DNA of 64,000 bases from Enterovibrio norvegicus DSM 15893 (GTDB lineage: Bacteria; Pseudomonadota; Gammaproteobacteria; Enterobacterales; Vibrionaceae): assembly GCF_900115495.1 (NCBI RefSeq), contig NZ_FOWR01000021.1, positions 32,439 through 96,438 on the forward strand. Reading direction: 5' to 3'. The translations under genes were made by a program, and so were the position numbers. A model generated the notes under the pieces. The model was given only the letters and a program-made list of their open reading frames with translations, was not told the DNA's origin and did no database searches. Positions within the stretch are counted from its first letter, which is position 1. The number at the start of each line of letters is the position of its first letter. Positions 1 through 9,526 of this stretch are shown piece by piece.

Positions 1-480
1 TTGGTCTCGACGCAGGCCAGAGAACCACGTGCTCACGTTCAATTCATCCAATGCGCGACGCATCGGCTCAACTTTGTTTAGACGGTTATATTGTTGAATG
101 CCTTCAACACCTTGCTCCCACAATTTGCCATATTGTGCTTCCTGCCATGCCGAGCTCTGCTCTGCACGGTACACACGTAAATCCAATGACAATTGCTTCG
201 TCAAATCATCAATAAATTGATAGGTTTCAGGAAACAAGTAACCCGTGTCCGTCAGAATAATGGGAGTGTCGGGTTTCGCTTGAGTCACCAAATGCAGCAT
301 GACGGCTGCCTGAATACCAAAGCTAGATGAGAGGGCGAATTCGCCCTCCAAATTCTCCAATGCCCACTGAACTCGCTCCTGTGCTGACAGGCTTTCCAGT
401 TCAGCGTTGATGGGTGCTAGCTCTAGGATTTGCTGCGCCTTGTTCAGGCCTAGCAAATCGGACAATTGAAATTTAGGCAT
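1..480 (-). CDS. cysH: Phosphoadenylylsulfate reductase, partial
   Basis: This is the N-terminal part of PAPS reductase, which reduces 3'-phosphoadenylylsulfate to sulfite with thioredoxin in cytoplasmic sulfate assimilation. The reading frame starts at an ATG at 480 ([11 protein letters not shown]) and runs open to the window edge, so about 160 residues are visible. The nucleotide-binding segment [16 protein letters not shown] and the motif [13 protein letters not shown] are typical of the family, as is WFSGLRRDQ at the edge. The start overlaps the end of cysI by 8 bases, so it is the third gene of a cysJIH operon. The C-terminal part with the catalytic cysteine lies outside the window. Confidence 0.95.
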   Translation of the reverse strand, partial: MPKFQLSDLLGLNKAQQILELAPINAELESLSAQERVQWALENLEGEFALSSSFGIQAAVMLHLVTQAKPDTPIILTDTGYLFPETYQFIDDLTKQLSLDLRVYRAEQSSAWQEAQYGKLWEQGVEGIQQYNRLNKVEPMRRALDELNVSTWFSGLRRDQ

Positions 481-2191
481 AGAAATCCCTCTTGGAGACA
501 ATCACTTCTGCAATCACGCCAACACGAATGACGAAATCACCGAAGCCCTCACCGTCGTTACGCTCTGTCGCCCAACGACCGACTAATGTGTCGATCTCTT
601 CGAGGATTTGCGCATCGGTGATGTTCTCTTTAAACATCTTAGGCACGCGAGTTCCTTCGCGATTCCCGCCTAAGTGCAGGTTATAACGTCCTGGCGCTTT
701 ACCCACCAGACCAATCTCCGCCAGCATGGCTCGGCCACAACCATTTGGACAACCCGTAACACGCAAGATGATGTGCTCATCTTCCAAGTCGTGCTTTTCC
801 AAAATGTCTTCAACGTCAGTCACGAACTGTGGCAAGAAACGCTCAGCTTCCGCCATCGCCAATGGACACGTTGGGAAAGCCACACACGCCATGGAGTTTT
901 TGCGTTGCTCACTCACGCCATCGTCAATCAATCCGTATTCACGGGCGATCTTTTCAATCTTCGCTTTGTTGGATTTCGACACGCCAGCGACGATCAAGTT
1001 TTGGTTTGCTGTCATGCGGAAGTCACCTTTGTGGATCTTCGCAATTTCAGCCACACCGCTTTTCAGAGGCTTACCAGGGTAGTCCAAAAGACGACCGTTT
1101 TCGATAAAAAGCGCCAAGTGGTGCTTGCCATCAATGCCTTCCACCCAACCGATGCGATCGCCACGGTCAGTAAATTCATATGGACGAACCGCTTCAAACG
1201 TAATGCCTGCGCGTTTTTCCACTTCCGCTTTGAACACATCAGTACCGACGCGATCAAGGGTGTACTTGGTCTTCGCATTCTTACGGTTTGAACGGTTACC
1301 CCAATCACGTTGTGTGGTCACAACCGCTGCAGCAACGTCCAAGGTTTTGTCTAGCGCCACAAAGCCTAAATCATCGGCTTTACGCGGGTAGGTTGCCGTA
1401 TCGCCGTGGGTCATTGCGAGGCCACCACCGACCAATACGTTAAAGCCTACCAACTTGCCGTTATCGGCAATCGCGACGAAGTTCAAATCGTTTGCGTGAA
1501 CATCCACATCATTTTGCGGTGGGATGACGACAGTGGTTTTAAATTTTCGTGGCAGATAGTTTGAGCCCAAAATTGGCTCTTCATCTTGATGACCTTCTAC
1601 CTTCTCACCGTCTAACCAAATTTCCGCATAAGCACGTGTTTTTGGTAGCAGGTGTTCACTGATTTTCTTCGCCCACTCATACGCCTCTTGGTGAAGCTCT
1701 GATTCAACAGGGTTAGTGGTACATAACACGTTACGGTTAACGTCACCCGCGGTTGCAATCGAATCAATACCAATCTTGTTCAGCGTTTGGTGCATCAGCT
1801 TGATGTTCGGCTTCAGCACGCCATGGAACTGAAATGTTTGGCGCGTCGTCAGACGAATACTGCCGTACATGGTGTGGTCAGTCGCAAACTTATCAATCGC
1901 CAACCATTGCTCTGGCGAGATGATGCCACCGGGCATACGTGCACGCAGCATCACGTTTTGCAGCGGCTCAAGCTTTTGCTTTTGACGCTCAGCACGAATA
2001 TCACGGTCATCTTGCTGGTACATGCCATGGAAACGGATCAGCTGGAAATTGTCTGCTGTGAATCCACCCGTCACACGGTCTTTCAGATCTTTCTCAATCG
2101 TACCGCGCAGGAAATTACTTTCTCTTTTAAGGCGCTCATTGTCCGCTAGTGGGCCAAGCTCTGTACCCAACTCAACTTTCTTGTCACTCAT
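473..2191 (-). CDS. cysI: Sulfite reductase [NADPH] hemoprotein beta subunit
   Basis: CysI reduces sulfite to sulfide by six electrons at a coupled siroheme and 4Fe-4S centre, in complex with CysJ. The 572-residue length is normal. The cluster and siroheme ligands are visible in the C-terminal half as [10 protein letters not shown] and, about 40 residues on, CPNGCGRA. The N-terminal half carries the ferredoxin-like repeat ([12 protein letters not shown]), with Arg residues expected to bind sulfite. The ATG at 2191 shares one base with the cysJ stop codon, so translation is probably coupled to cysJ, and the gene overlaps cysH by 8 bases. Confidence 0.97.
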   Translation of the reverse strand: MSDKKVELGTELGPLADNERLKRESNFLRGTIEKDLKDRVTGGFTADNFQLIRFHGMYQQDDRDIRAERQKQKLEPLQNVMLRARMPGGIISPEQWLAIDKFATDHTMYGSIRLTTRQTFQFHGVLKPNIKLMHQTLNKIGIDSIATAGDVNRNVLCTTNPVESELHQEAYEWAKKISEHLLPKTRAYAEIWLDGEKVEGHQDEEPILGSNYLPRKFKTTVVIPPQNDVDVHANDLNFVAIADNGKLVGFNVLVGGGLAMTHGDTATYPRKADDLGFVALDKTLDVAAAVVTTQRDWGNRSNRKNAKTKYTLDRVGTDVFKAEVEKRAGITFEAVRPYEFTDRGDRIGWVEGIDGKHHLALFIENGRLLDYPGKPLKSGVAEIAKIHKGDFRMTANQNLIVAGVSKSNKAKIEKIAREYGLIDDGVSEQRKNSMACVAFPTCPLAMAEAERFLPQFVTDVEDILEKHDLEDEHIILRVTGCPNGCGRAMLAEIGLVGKAPGRYNLHLGGNREGTRVPKMFKENITDAQILEEIDTLVGRWATERNDGEGFGDFVIRVGVIAEVIVSKRDFYA

Positions 2192-4014
2192 TAATACACA
2201 TCCTTTTGATAGCGCTTGGCCTTACGCAGTTCATTCAAGTAGCTTTCTGCGTCTTCTCGGCTTTTGCCGCCTTGTTGCTCAACAACCGTAATCAATGCTT
2301 CATGGACATCCTTCGCCATGTGGGTCGCGTCGCCACAGATGTAAAGGTATGCACCTTCTTGTAGCCACTCCCAAACCGCTGCAGCTTGCTCGAGGATTTT
2401 ATGCTGAACGTACTCTTTCTCAGCTTGATCTCGGCTAAAGGCAAGGTCGATATTGGTCAACAAACCGTCTTTTAGGAATTTCTGCCACTCTACTTGGTAG
2501 AGAAAATCTTGGGTGAAGGTACGGTCGCCAAAGAACAACCAGTTTTTCCCTTCTGCGCCACGCGCATCACGCTCTTGCATGAAGGCGCGGAAAGGTGCGA
2601 TACCTGTACCAGGGCCAACCATGATAAGCGGTGCGTTATCATCAGCAGGTAACTTGAAGTTGTTATTGTGTTCAATGAATACTTTCACTGACTCTGCATC
2701 TTCAGCGCGATGCGATAGGAAGCTAGAAGCACCACCAAAACGCGTATTGTCACCATGTTGGAATTCCACCAAACCCACGGTCAAGTGAACTTCTTCACCC
2801 ACATCTTCTTGGCTTGATGCAATAGAGTACAAACGCGGCGTCAGCTTACGTAGCAGACCCACTAACTGCTCGGCAGTGAGTTTGGTTTTCTTCTCGCCAA
2901 GCACATCGACCACTTGGGTGTTGTTGGCATACTGGCGAAGCTTATCTTTGTCTTCGGCCAGCTTTTGAAGCTTCTTGCTACCAGAAAGCTCAGCGTACGC
3001 TGCCACTTGTTGTGGGTTCGCTGACGTAATTTCAAACTTATCTGTCAATGCTTTACGCAGTGACAATGACTCACCAGCCACGTCGACACTTTCATCGCCC
3101 GTCAGACCAACTTTCGCCAAAATCTCATCAACCAGTTCTGCACCGTTGCTGTAGTAAACGCCCAGCGCATCACCCGGCTGGTAAGTCAGACCCGACTCAC
3201 CCAAATCAATTTCGATGTGGCGAACGTCTTTACCTGAATCGCGACCGGTAATTTTCTGGTTCGTCACTAACTCTGCCGCGTAAGGATTTTGTTTGTTATA
3301 AGCCGATGCAGCACCTGCAGTGGTTGCTGCGTGAAGAGGAACAACCACTTCATCAACGCCACCACCAATGGTGTCTTTCACTTTACTCAGAACATCTGCG
3401 CTCCAAGTTTCTGCATCCGCGTCATAATCCACGTCACAGTCGAGACGCGGCACAATCGCTTTTGCACCCTGCTTAGAGAGGAAAGCATCAAAATCTTTAC
3501 CGGTTTGGCAGAAGAATTCGTAGCTTGAATCACCCAGACCAATCACTGCATATTGCAGCTTGTCGAGCTTAGGGGCTTTCTTAGACTGAAGGAATTCATG
3601 CAGGGAAATCGCATTATCAGGCGGCTCGCCTTCACCGTTGGTCGATGCCACGATGATCACGTGCGTCTCTTTCGCCAGATCACGGGGTTTGTAATCATCG
3701 GCAGAGAACAATGCCACGTCTACGCCGTCAGCTTTCGCGCTCGCTTCCAGTGCTTCAGCAACACCTTTCGCATTACCGGTTTGAGAGGCATAAATAATTG
3801 TCAGCTTACCCGCAGGCTTTGCCGCAGTGGCAACCGCTTGAGCAAGTGGTTGTGGGTTGCTACCTGCTGCTTCAGGTGTTTGGCTTAAACCCCAAAAATA
3901 TCCGCTAATCCACGCCAACTGCTGTGGCGACAGTTCTGCCACGGTCTGTTGAAGTTGACCGATCTGCTGATCGTTAAGCGGGCTTGCCAGTGCAGAAAGT
4001 TCCTTGAGTAACAT
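2191..4014 (-). CDS. cysJ: Sulfite reductase [NADPH] flavoprotein alpha subunit
   Basis: CysJ passes electrons from NADPH through FAD and FMN to CysI. I chose the ATG at 4014 ([13 protein letters not shown]), which has AAGGA about ten bases upstream and gives 607 residues, close to the E. coli protein. An upstream in-frame extension to 4122 does not look like family sequence. Domains in order are a flavodoxin-like FMN domain (about 60-200, [17 protein letters not shown]), an FAD-binding domain with RLYSIASS, and an NADPH domain with [14 protein letters not shown] and the C-terminal KRYQKDVY. It is the first gene of cysJIH. Confidence 0.96.
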   Translation of the reverse strand: MLLKELSALASPLNDQQIGQLQQTVAELSPQQLAWISGYFWGLSQTPEAAGSNPQPLAQAVATAAKPAGKLTIIYASQTGNAKGVAEALEASAKADGVDVALFSADDYKPRDLAKETHVIIVASTNGEGEPPDNAISLHEFLQSKKAPKLDKLQYAVIGLGDSSYEFFCQTGKDFDAFLSKQGAKAIVPRLDCDVDYDADAETWSADVLSKVKDTIGGGVDEVVVPLHAATTAGAASAYNKQNPYAAELVTNQKITGRDSGKDVRHIEIDLGESGLTYQPGDALGVYYSNGAELVDEILAKVGLTGDESVDVAGESLSLRKALTDKFEITSANPQQVAAYAELSGSKKLQKLAEDKDKLRQYANNTQVVDVLGEKKTKLTAEQLVGLLRKLTPRLYSIASSQEDVGEEVHLTVGLVEFQHGDNTRFGGASSFLSHRAEDAESVKVFIEHNNNFKLPADDNAPLIMVGPGTGIAPFRAFMQERDARGAEGKNWLFFGDRTFTQDFLYQVEWQKFLKDGLLTNIDLAFSRDQAEKEYVQHKILEQAAAVWEWLQEGAYLYICGDATHMAKDVHEALITVVEQQGGKSREDAESYLNELRKAKRYQKDVY

Positions 4015-4323
4015 GTCACGACATTCCTTTTCTATTTCGTGAGCATAGATTAGCCATTCGCCGTAATAACTAAAAATAATAGAAATGCATGTTTTATAAC
4101 TTTGGGTTTGAATATCGTGCAAATTCGGTCAGAAACTGTGACATAGAGTATACCAACCGACCCTAAAAAGGATGGCGCTTGAGAGAAAGGCGTGAGGTTT
4201 TAAGGTGAGAAAAACCACAGCCAGAGTAAAGACTGCAGTTATGGTTACATTGAAGGTCTAAGGCTGTGTTTCAGCGTTCAAAACGGAAAGACAAAAGAGG
4301 CTGAACAACTGGAATAGACCGGA
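4015..4323. other. Intergenic region upstream of cysJ
   Basis: These 309 bases lie between the cysJ start and the end of the small gene at 4324. They must hold the cysJIH promoter and probably a CysB activator region, but I cannot point to a convincing site. A weak inverted repeat around 4195-4216 (GGTTTT and AAAACC arms, read on the minus strand after the small gene) could be a poor terminator. No reading frame here looks like a gene. Confidence 0.5.
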
Positions 4324-4554
4324 TCACATGTCGACGATACGTACCTGATGAAAGCCCACGTCCAAGGCATTTTCTGTCGCCATATCAACGTCGCCGAAGC
4401 ACTGTTCTACGCCGTTTCCATCTGTTAATGGCACAAGTCCCCCGCGGGCATGGCGAAATTCGACAATCCAGCCATCGCTCGACAGCGACGGTTCGATCAT
4501 GGCTTCCACCAGCATTTCTTGACTGTAGAGGGAACGTAGTTCTGATTTTGTCAT
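4324..4554 (-). CDS. Small conserved-looking protein of unknown function
   Basis: A 76-residue protein I do not recognise with certainty. It starts at an ATG with AGGAAGAG seven to nine bases upstream, a good ribosome binding site. It is acidic, has no signal peptide or membrane segment, and contains the run WIVEFRHARGGLVPLTD, which looks like a compact beta-strand domain. I have a vague memory of similar 70-80 residue proteins in vibrios carrying unreliable names. It lies on the same strand as the hybrid kinase but 100 bases downstream, and may mark the edge of the alcohol-oxidation block. No function is proposed. Confidence 0.7.
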   Translation of the reverse strand: MTKSELRSLYSQEMLVEAMIEPSLSSDGWIVEFRHARGGLVPLTDGNGVEQCFGDVDMATENALDVGFHQVRIVDM

Positions 4555-4656
4555 TGGCTCTTCCTGCTTTTTGCAATGCTTAGGGTTACGCGATTAACCA
4601 CATGCATAGTCTGGTAAAAGCATAGTCGTCAGCACGGCGATGTGCCACGGCGAGCA

Positions 4657-7293
4657 CTATCGTTTGTGAGACAGATACGGGGGATGCAATTGTCCTGTGC
4701 CCTCGCCTTTTTCGCCATTGAGCAAATGCACCAAGGTGATTTTTAAGCGCATTGGCGACACCGGTTTGTGCTGCACCAAATACCCAAAATCCCGCGCTTG
4801 TTGCTGCAACGCTTCACTGCGGTTGGCTGTCACTATCACGGTTGGTACTGGCTGTAATCGCTGCGTATTGATGTGTTGCGCCAATGCCAACCCTGTCATT
4901 TCGGTGTCGAGGTGGTAATCCACAATCAACAATTCCACGGGGGCCTGCACCGTATCGCAACTGATTTGAAGCTCCTGCAACGAGCACGCCGTGACGACCT
5001 CACAACCCCAGCGCTGCAACAGTTCTTCCATGGCATGACAAATATTGGGATCGTTATCAATCACCCACACCCTTGCGCCCTGCAGTACGACACCTGCATC
5101 CGGGACCAAGGCTTCAATGCTACGCGGGCTGTAAATACTTCGGTTTCCATACGGCACAAACACGGAAAAACGCGATCCACGGCTAGGGATAGAATCCACC
5201 GACACACCATGCCCTAGCACACCCGCGATCTTATCAACGATCGCAAGCCCTAAACCCAGTTGCGTATGGTGAAGTTCTTGATCCGCAGTGAGGCGCTTGA
5301 ACTCTTGGAAGATCTCTTTCTTTTTGTCTTCAGGGATCCCAACGCCCGTGTCGAGCACTTCAATGCGAAGTCCATCTGTGCAGCGACGGCAGCCCAGCAA
5401 GATCTTCCCCGATACCGTGTAGCGAAGGGCGTTCGTCATCAGGTTACGAATGATCCGCGCCAGCAATTGTGAGTCGGTATACACGTACGCGGAGCAAGGC
5501 ACGTACCGCACTTCAACAATGCTGCCTTCTGCGGCATGGGAAAAATCATCGGCAATGTTGTCGAGCAAGTCGCTGATAGGGAAAGACTGCTTGTCGGCCC
5601 TGACCACGCCAGCATCCAGCTTGGATATTTCGACCAAAGTCGTGATCAATGACTCCACGTCTTGAAGCGAATGGGTGAGAGAATCCACCAGCTTTCTCGC
5701 CGCTGGGGACATGCGATGGCTGAGTAACGACCCTAAGTAAAGCTGCGCGGCATTGAGCGGCTGCAACAGATCATGACTGATCGCTGCGAGGAATTTAGTT
5801 TTGGATAAATTGGCATACTCGGCGTCTTTTTTGGTTTCAAGTAGCCGTTCTTGCATGACGCGCCTTTCTTCCACTTCGCCTTGTAGTTGATCGTTCAAGG
5901 TTTGCAGCTGTGCCGTGCGCTCTTGCACCCTCAGCTCCATGGTTTGATAGGCTTGTTCTAACGCCTCAGCACTGCGCCTGCGCTCAGTAATGTCCCAATT
6001 GAGCACGAAAAGCCCGGTGATATTGCCGGCGGAAGAGAGATTCGGTACATAGCTTTTCACCACATATCGTGTGTTGCCGCTGGCATTGTTCTCTTCGATT
6101 TCGAACATCACCGACTCACCCGATAAGGCGCGATCGAGGTAGGGTTTCAGTGCCGAGAATTTCGATTGGCTGCGCATGATCGAGATGTGTTTACCGATCA
6201 ACTCACCACGCGGATAGCCATACCATTCATCGTAAGCACGGTTCGTGAATTGATAGTGAAGATCATCACCCACATAGGCAATCAAGGCAGGCACATTATC
6301 GGTGATCAAACGCAGCCACTGTTCGGTTTCTCTCAGTTCCTTGGCATCCAAATAACGCTGCGTGATGTCCGTGTACGTGTTGACGTAGCCTTCTTCTTCC
6401 ATGGCATGGCTGCGCACTTCAATCACGCGTCCATCCGGTAGCGTCTGAACCCGAATGCCCTCTGGCGGGTGCGCGCCACCTCGCCCGATACGCTCCAAGG
6501 TGATCGAGCATCCTTCACGGATATCTTCCAACCTTGCACCAGAAAGCTGCGCCTGTTTCAACCCTGAAATCACCACAAAGCGCTGATTAAAAACCTGAAC
6601 ATCCCCTTCTTTGCTGACCAACAATACCCCTTGAGAAAGGTTATCCACCATGTCTTGTAGCAAGCGACTTTTCTCTGCCATCGCCGCTTCAAAGCGCGCC
6701 GTTTCTGCTTGTTTAAGCTGGGTGATGTCGGAATACACCATCACCATCCCACCATCACTGGTGTGGCGCTCCTTGATTTGCAGCCAACGGTTGTCATTCA
6801 GTTTTAACGTATGCCCATTGTTGATGGTTTCGGGCTCACTCACGATCAAGCCACGCTCATGGGCAAGCTCACGGATTTTTTCCGGTGTCAGCGACATGGT
6901 ATCCAGCGAGATAGCATTGTCTCTCCAGTAACGTTCAAAACGGCTGTTGGAGTACACCAATTCGCGGTTAGGATCGTAAAGGGCAAAGCCATCCGATATG
7001 GACTCAATGGCATCGATAAAACGCTGATGGGCTTGTTCTGCCTGAGATTTGGCTTGAGATAACGCTCGGTTGGTGGATTCGAGCGATTGCAGTGCATGGT
7101 TAAGCTCTTCGGTTTTATCACGCACTTGATCGGCCAGCACCACGGAATGCTGGAAAGCGCCCCATGCATCCACTTGTGGACTTCCCCCTTGCTCAACGCG
7201 ATGCACCAAGGCTTCAATCATCTTTTTCTGACGCGCGTTTTCCTCTTCAAGCGCGGCAATTCTTTGTTTGAGTTCCTTCTCGTTTTGACTCAA
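4657..7293 (-). CDS. PAS-containing hybrid sensor histidine kinase (NahK/ErcS'-like)
   Basis: A soluble hybrid kinase of about 878 residues. After an N-terminal coiled coil come three PAS domains (about 90-195, 210-320 and 330-440; FALYDPNRELVYSNSRF, GVLLVSKEGDVQVFNQRF, LHYQFTNRAYDEWYGY), a second coiled coil, a HisKA domain with the phosphorylated His near residue 507 (AAISHDLLQPLNAAQLYL), an ATPase domain (NLMTNALRY, DTGVGIP, GLGLAIV) and a C-terminal receiver with the acceptor Asp near 792 (LLIVDYHLD). No membrane segments are seen. The start is probably TTG at 7293, just past the FIST stop codon (TGAATTG) with AGGCAGGG upstream; an ATG at 7356 would overlap the FIST gene. The arrangement resembles the FIST plus ErcS' pair linked to ethanol oxidation in Pseudomonas. 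The likely partner is the regulator at 8847. Confidence 0.9.
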   Translation of the reverse strand: MSQNEKELKQRIAALEEENARQKKMIEALVHRVEQGGSPQVDAWGAFQHSVVLADQVRDKTEELNHALQSLESTNRALSQAKSQAEQAHQRFIDAIESISDGFALYDPNRELVYSNSRFERYWRDNAISLDTMSLTPEKIRELAHERGLIVSEPETINNGHTLKLNDNRWLQIKERHTSDGGMVMVYSDITQLKQAETARFEAAMAEKSRLLQDMVDNLSQGVLLVSKEGDVQVFNQRFVVISGLKQAQLSGARLEDIREGCSITLERIGRGGAHPPEGIRVQTLPDGRVIEVRSHAMEEEGYVNTYTDITQRYLDAKELRETEQWLRLITDNVPALIAYVGDDLHYQFTNRAYDEWYGYPRGELIGKHISIMRSQSKFSALKPYLDRALSGESVMFEIEENNASGNTRYVVKSYVPNLSSAGNITGLFVLNWDITERRRSAEALEQAYQTMELRVQERTAQLQTLNDQLQGEVEERRVMQERLLETKKDAEYANLSKTKFLAAISHDLLQPLNAAQLYLGSLLSHRMSPAARKLVDSLTHSLQDVESLITTLVEISKLDAGVVRADKQSFPISDLLDNIADDFSHAAEGSIVEVRYVPCSAYVYTDSQLLARIIRNLMTNALRYTVSGKILLGCRRCTDGLRIEVLDTGVGIPEDKKKEIFQEFKRLTADQELHHTQLGLGLAIVDKIAGVLGHGVSVDSIPSRGSRFSVFVPYGNRSIYSPRSIEALVPDAGVVLQGARVWVIDNDPNICHAMEELLQRWGCEVVTACSLQELQISCDTVQAPVELLIVDYHLDTEMTGLALAQHINTQRLQPVPTVIVTANRSEALQQQARDFGYLVQHKPVSPMRLKITLVHLLNGEKGEGTGQLHPPYLSHKR

Positions 7294-7294
7294 T

Positions 7295-8533
7295 TCACCC
7301 TGCCTTTTGCGCCAAATACGGCGACATCTCTGTGGCTTCTTGCGCCGTGTCAGCATTCTCCTTCACCGCGCCATCTTTCGGTGGCTTACCAATCATCACA
7401 CCGGTAAGCGTTTGGTTCATATGGATCCCATTAAGCTGCTCACCATAGGTGTTAAACCCCACCAAACGAAAGCGGGAAATCATGGCTTTTGCTTGGCCTT
7501 GTTTCATGGTTTGCTCCACTTCCAAACGCCTCAAGAAGCAATCACACGCCAAGGTCACTTCCAGCTCCCCAACGCGTGCCTCCATGGCAGAAAGTGTTTC
7601 CTTTGTATTAGCAAAGAGATCGCCGGGTCGCATAGCTGTCACAACGATCCCATCATCCACGGCGCAGTAAAAATCCAAGCTCAGATCTTCATTCACCTTC
7701 TGGATCGAGCGGACGTAATACTGATCGCCAATCAACACCGCCAAAGGGTGAAGGGCGTAGATCTCAGGGCGAAGATCATTGAGATGTATCCCCACTTCCC
7801 GCGCATACACTTGCGCTGCTGGCTCGGCATTAAACTCATACACTTTGCGCGAGTTACAATCGGCATGTGTCACCACCAGCTTGCTATCAAGACTTTCTAT
7901 GTGGTGCGTCGTAAACACTTCGAACGGACAATGTGTATTGAACATCACCACGATAGCGGAGTTGGTATGAAACTCGCCGTCACAATACACATGCGTATTG
8001 GCCAAATTGATGTCATCTCCCGCTGAGCCGCCAAAGTGTGGCAAGCGCCCTAACGCAGTATCTAAGGTCACCAGAAAACGTTCTTCAATGGGCGACAACC
8101 CATCAATGAGGGTAAGCACAAAGGTATTGCCATTGATGGGCGCTTTAAGATCCGTTTGGCAGGCTTCAATTAACGAGCTCACGCAGAGCTGCGCCGACTG
8201 AAGTGTAAAATCTTCCAACGGTACACGCATGCCAGAAACCTTAAAATCCTTATGGGAAAAGCCTAGTGCACTGATGCTACTTTTCGAGTAACCATAAGGC
8301 GTCACCTCCCCCGCTGACGTACACCCCATGACCTCACAATGCAAAAATGCAGACGACATTTCTTTGCTAAGAGCTTGTAGGTCATAGGCTGATGAGCAGA
8401 AGAACAACACGAAGCCAATGTCATCGCTATCAAGCTGTAACGCCAGTTCTCGCGCGGCTTTCACCACGTCGAGTTGGTAGGTTGCTGCGCTGTAAACGGC
8501 TTGGCGTTGTACCGACGATTGCTGTGCTGTCAT
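7295..8533 (-). CDS. FIST domain sensory protein
   Basis: A 412-residue cytoplasmic protein with FIST_N (about 35-230) and FIST_C (about 235-370) domains, a family thought to bind small ligands and feed signal transduction proteins. Recognisable segments are FLHCEVMGCTSAGEVTPYGY, the GGSAGDD turn near the middle (LPHFGGSAGDDINL) and the FIST_C region HPLAVLIGDQYYVRSI. The ATG at 8533 has AGGAGACAGGG upstream. The stop codon lies one base from the probable kinase start, so the two are almost certainly co-translated. In Pseudomonas a FIST protein also pairs with a kinase in the PQQ ethanol system; the ligand here is unknown. Confidence 0.9.
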   Translation of the reverse strand: MTAQQSSVQRQAVYSAATYQLDVVKAARELALQLDSDDIGFVLFFCSSAYDLQALSKEMSSAFLHCEVMGCTSAGEVTPYGYSKSSISALGFSHKDFKVSGMRVPLEDFTLQSAQLCVSSLIEACQTDLKAPINGNTFVLTLIDGLSPIEERFLVTLDTALGRLPHFGGSAGDDINLANTHVYCDGEFHTNSAIVVMFNTHCPFEVFTTHHIESLDSKLVVTHADCNSRKVYEFNAEPAAQVYAREVGIHLNDLRPEIYALHPLAVLIGDQYYVRSIQKVNEDLSLDFYCAVDDGIVVTAMRPGDLFANTKETLSAMEARVGELEVTLACDCFLRRLEVEQTMKQGQAKAMISRFRLVGFNTYGEQLNGIHMNQTLTGVMIGKPPKDGAVKENADTAQEATEMSPYLAQKAG

Positions 8534-8846
8534 GCCCTGTCTCCTGAACCTTTCGGTGTTTCATAAATCAATGCTTGCACAACGTAAGTGTAAGCAGTGC
8601 ACAATTCTTCGCGCTTCCTCCTAAAGGATGATTTTTCTATTTTTGCAAACCCCGCATGATGAAAGTTTCAAGATTGGGACACCACCAAGACCACAAATGG
8701 AATCAGTGTCACTACACTGAAATAAACGAAAAACAAGTGCATTCGATATCATTTTGGTGCATTTTCATCCGTAATCTCACAGTAATATCAAGGGTCATCA
8801 GGAAGATGGCGGGGCGTTTAACTCACGTAGTGAAAGGGACTAAGCC
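8534..8846. other. Divergent promoter region between FIST and response regulator
   Basis: The 313 bases separate the FIST-kinase pair (minus) from the response regulator (plus) and must hold both promoters. An inverted repeat lies at 8573-8595 (arms GCTTGCAC and GTGTAAGC, one mismatch, seven-base spacer) close to the FIST start. It could be an operator for the divergent LuxR-type regulator. No reading frame here looks like a gene. Confidence 0.5.
8573..8595. promoter_or_regulatory. Inverted repeat, candidate operator
   Basis: Arms GCTTGCAC and GTGTAAGC are separated by seven bases and sit 40 bases upstream of the FIST start codon. The symmetry is visible in the sequence; the role as a regulator site is only inferred from position. 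Confidence 0.3.
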
Positions 8847-9515
8847 ATGTACAAATTTCTCGTTGCTGATGATCATCCACTGTTTCGCGACGCACTGATC
8901 GCCGTCATTCGATCGCGTTATGAAGAGTGTGAAATCCTACAATCAGAAGACATTACCCATGCCCTAGACATCGCTGACACCCACACTGATCTTGATTTAA
9001 TCCTGCTGGATCTCAATATGCCAGGCATGGCCGGTTTAAAAGGCTTGCTGGAATTAAGAAATCAAAGCCCTACCATTCCGGTTGCAATCATTTCTGCTGA
9101 AACCAACAAACAGATCATTCTCCAAACCATCGCTTACGGTGCCGTAGGTTTTATTGCCAAGAGTGCGCCCAGAGACAAGATGCGTGAAGCCTTTGAGCAA
9201 ATTCTTGAAGGGCATGTGTATTTACCCGCTGATATTATCCGCGCAGAAGGCGATAAAGACTCGTCGCATCGCCGTCAAGACGAGCCCCACTTCTCCCCTG
9301 AAATGTTGCACACACTCACACGTAGACAGCTGTTGGTATTAAAATCCATGGCGCAAGGGGCGGCAAACAAGCAGATCGCTTATGACCTGAACATTTCAGA
9401 AACAACCGTCAAATCACACGTGTCCGCCATCTTGAAAAAACTGGGGGTGCATAACCGTATTCAAGCCGTTGTAGGCGTTACCAACATCGATTTCGACCGT
9501 TACCTTAAGCGCTAA
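8847..9515 (+). CDS. LuxR/NarL-family response regulator (ErbR/AgmR-like)
   Basis: A 222-residue two-component regulator. The receiver domain (1-120) has the acidic pair DD at 8-9, the phosphoacceptor Asp55 ([10 protein letters not shown]) and the conserved Lys in FIAKSAP. The C-terminal LuxR-type helix-turn-helix (about 155-220) shows [35 protein letters not shown] and [10 protein letters not shown]. The ATG at 8847 has AGGGA upstream. It diverges from the FIST and kinase genes and converges on the PqqF-like gene 12 bases away. Regulators of this type (ExaE/AgmR/ErbR) activate PQQ alcohol dehydrogenase genes in Pseudomonas; the same role here is inferred from context. Confidence 0.92.
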   Translation: MYKFLVADDHPLFRDALIAVIRSRYEECEILQSEDITHALDIADTHTDLDLILLDLNMPGMAGLKGLLELRNQSPTIPVAIISAETNKQIILQTIAYGAVGFIAKSAPRDKMREAFEQILEGHVYLPADIIRAEGDKDSSHRRQDEPHFSPEMLHTLTRRQLLVLKSMAQGAANKQIAYDLNISETTVKSHVSAILKKLGVHNRIQAVVGVTNIDFDRYLKR

Positions 9516-9526
9516 TCAGCGTGTCA

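Noticed and set aside
674..1291. A 205-codon open frame on the plus strand
   Set aside because: It lies entirely within cysI on the opposite strand, and its product looks like no protein family; it is a shadow.
5450..5665. Plus-strand open frames inside the hybrid kinase
   Set aside because: All are antisense shadows of a long gene with clear kinase domains.
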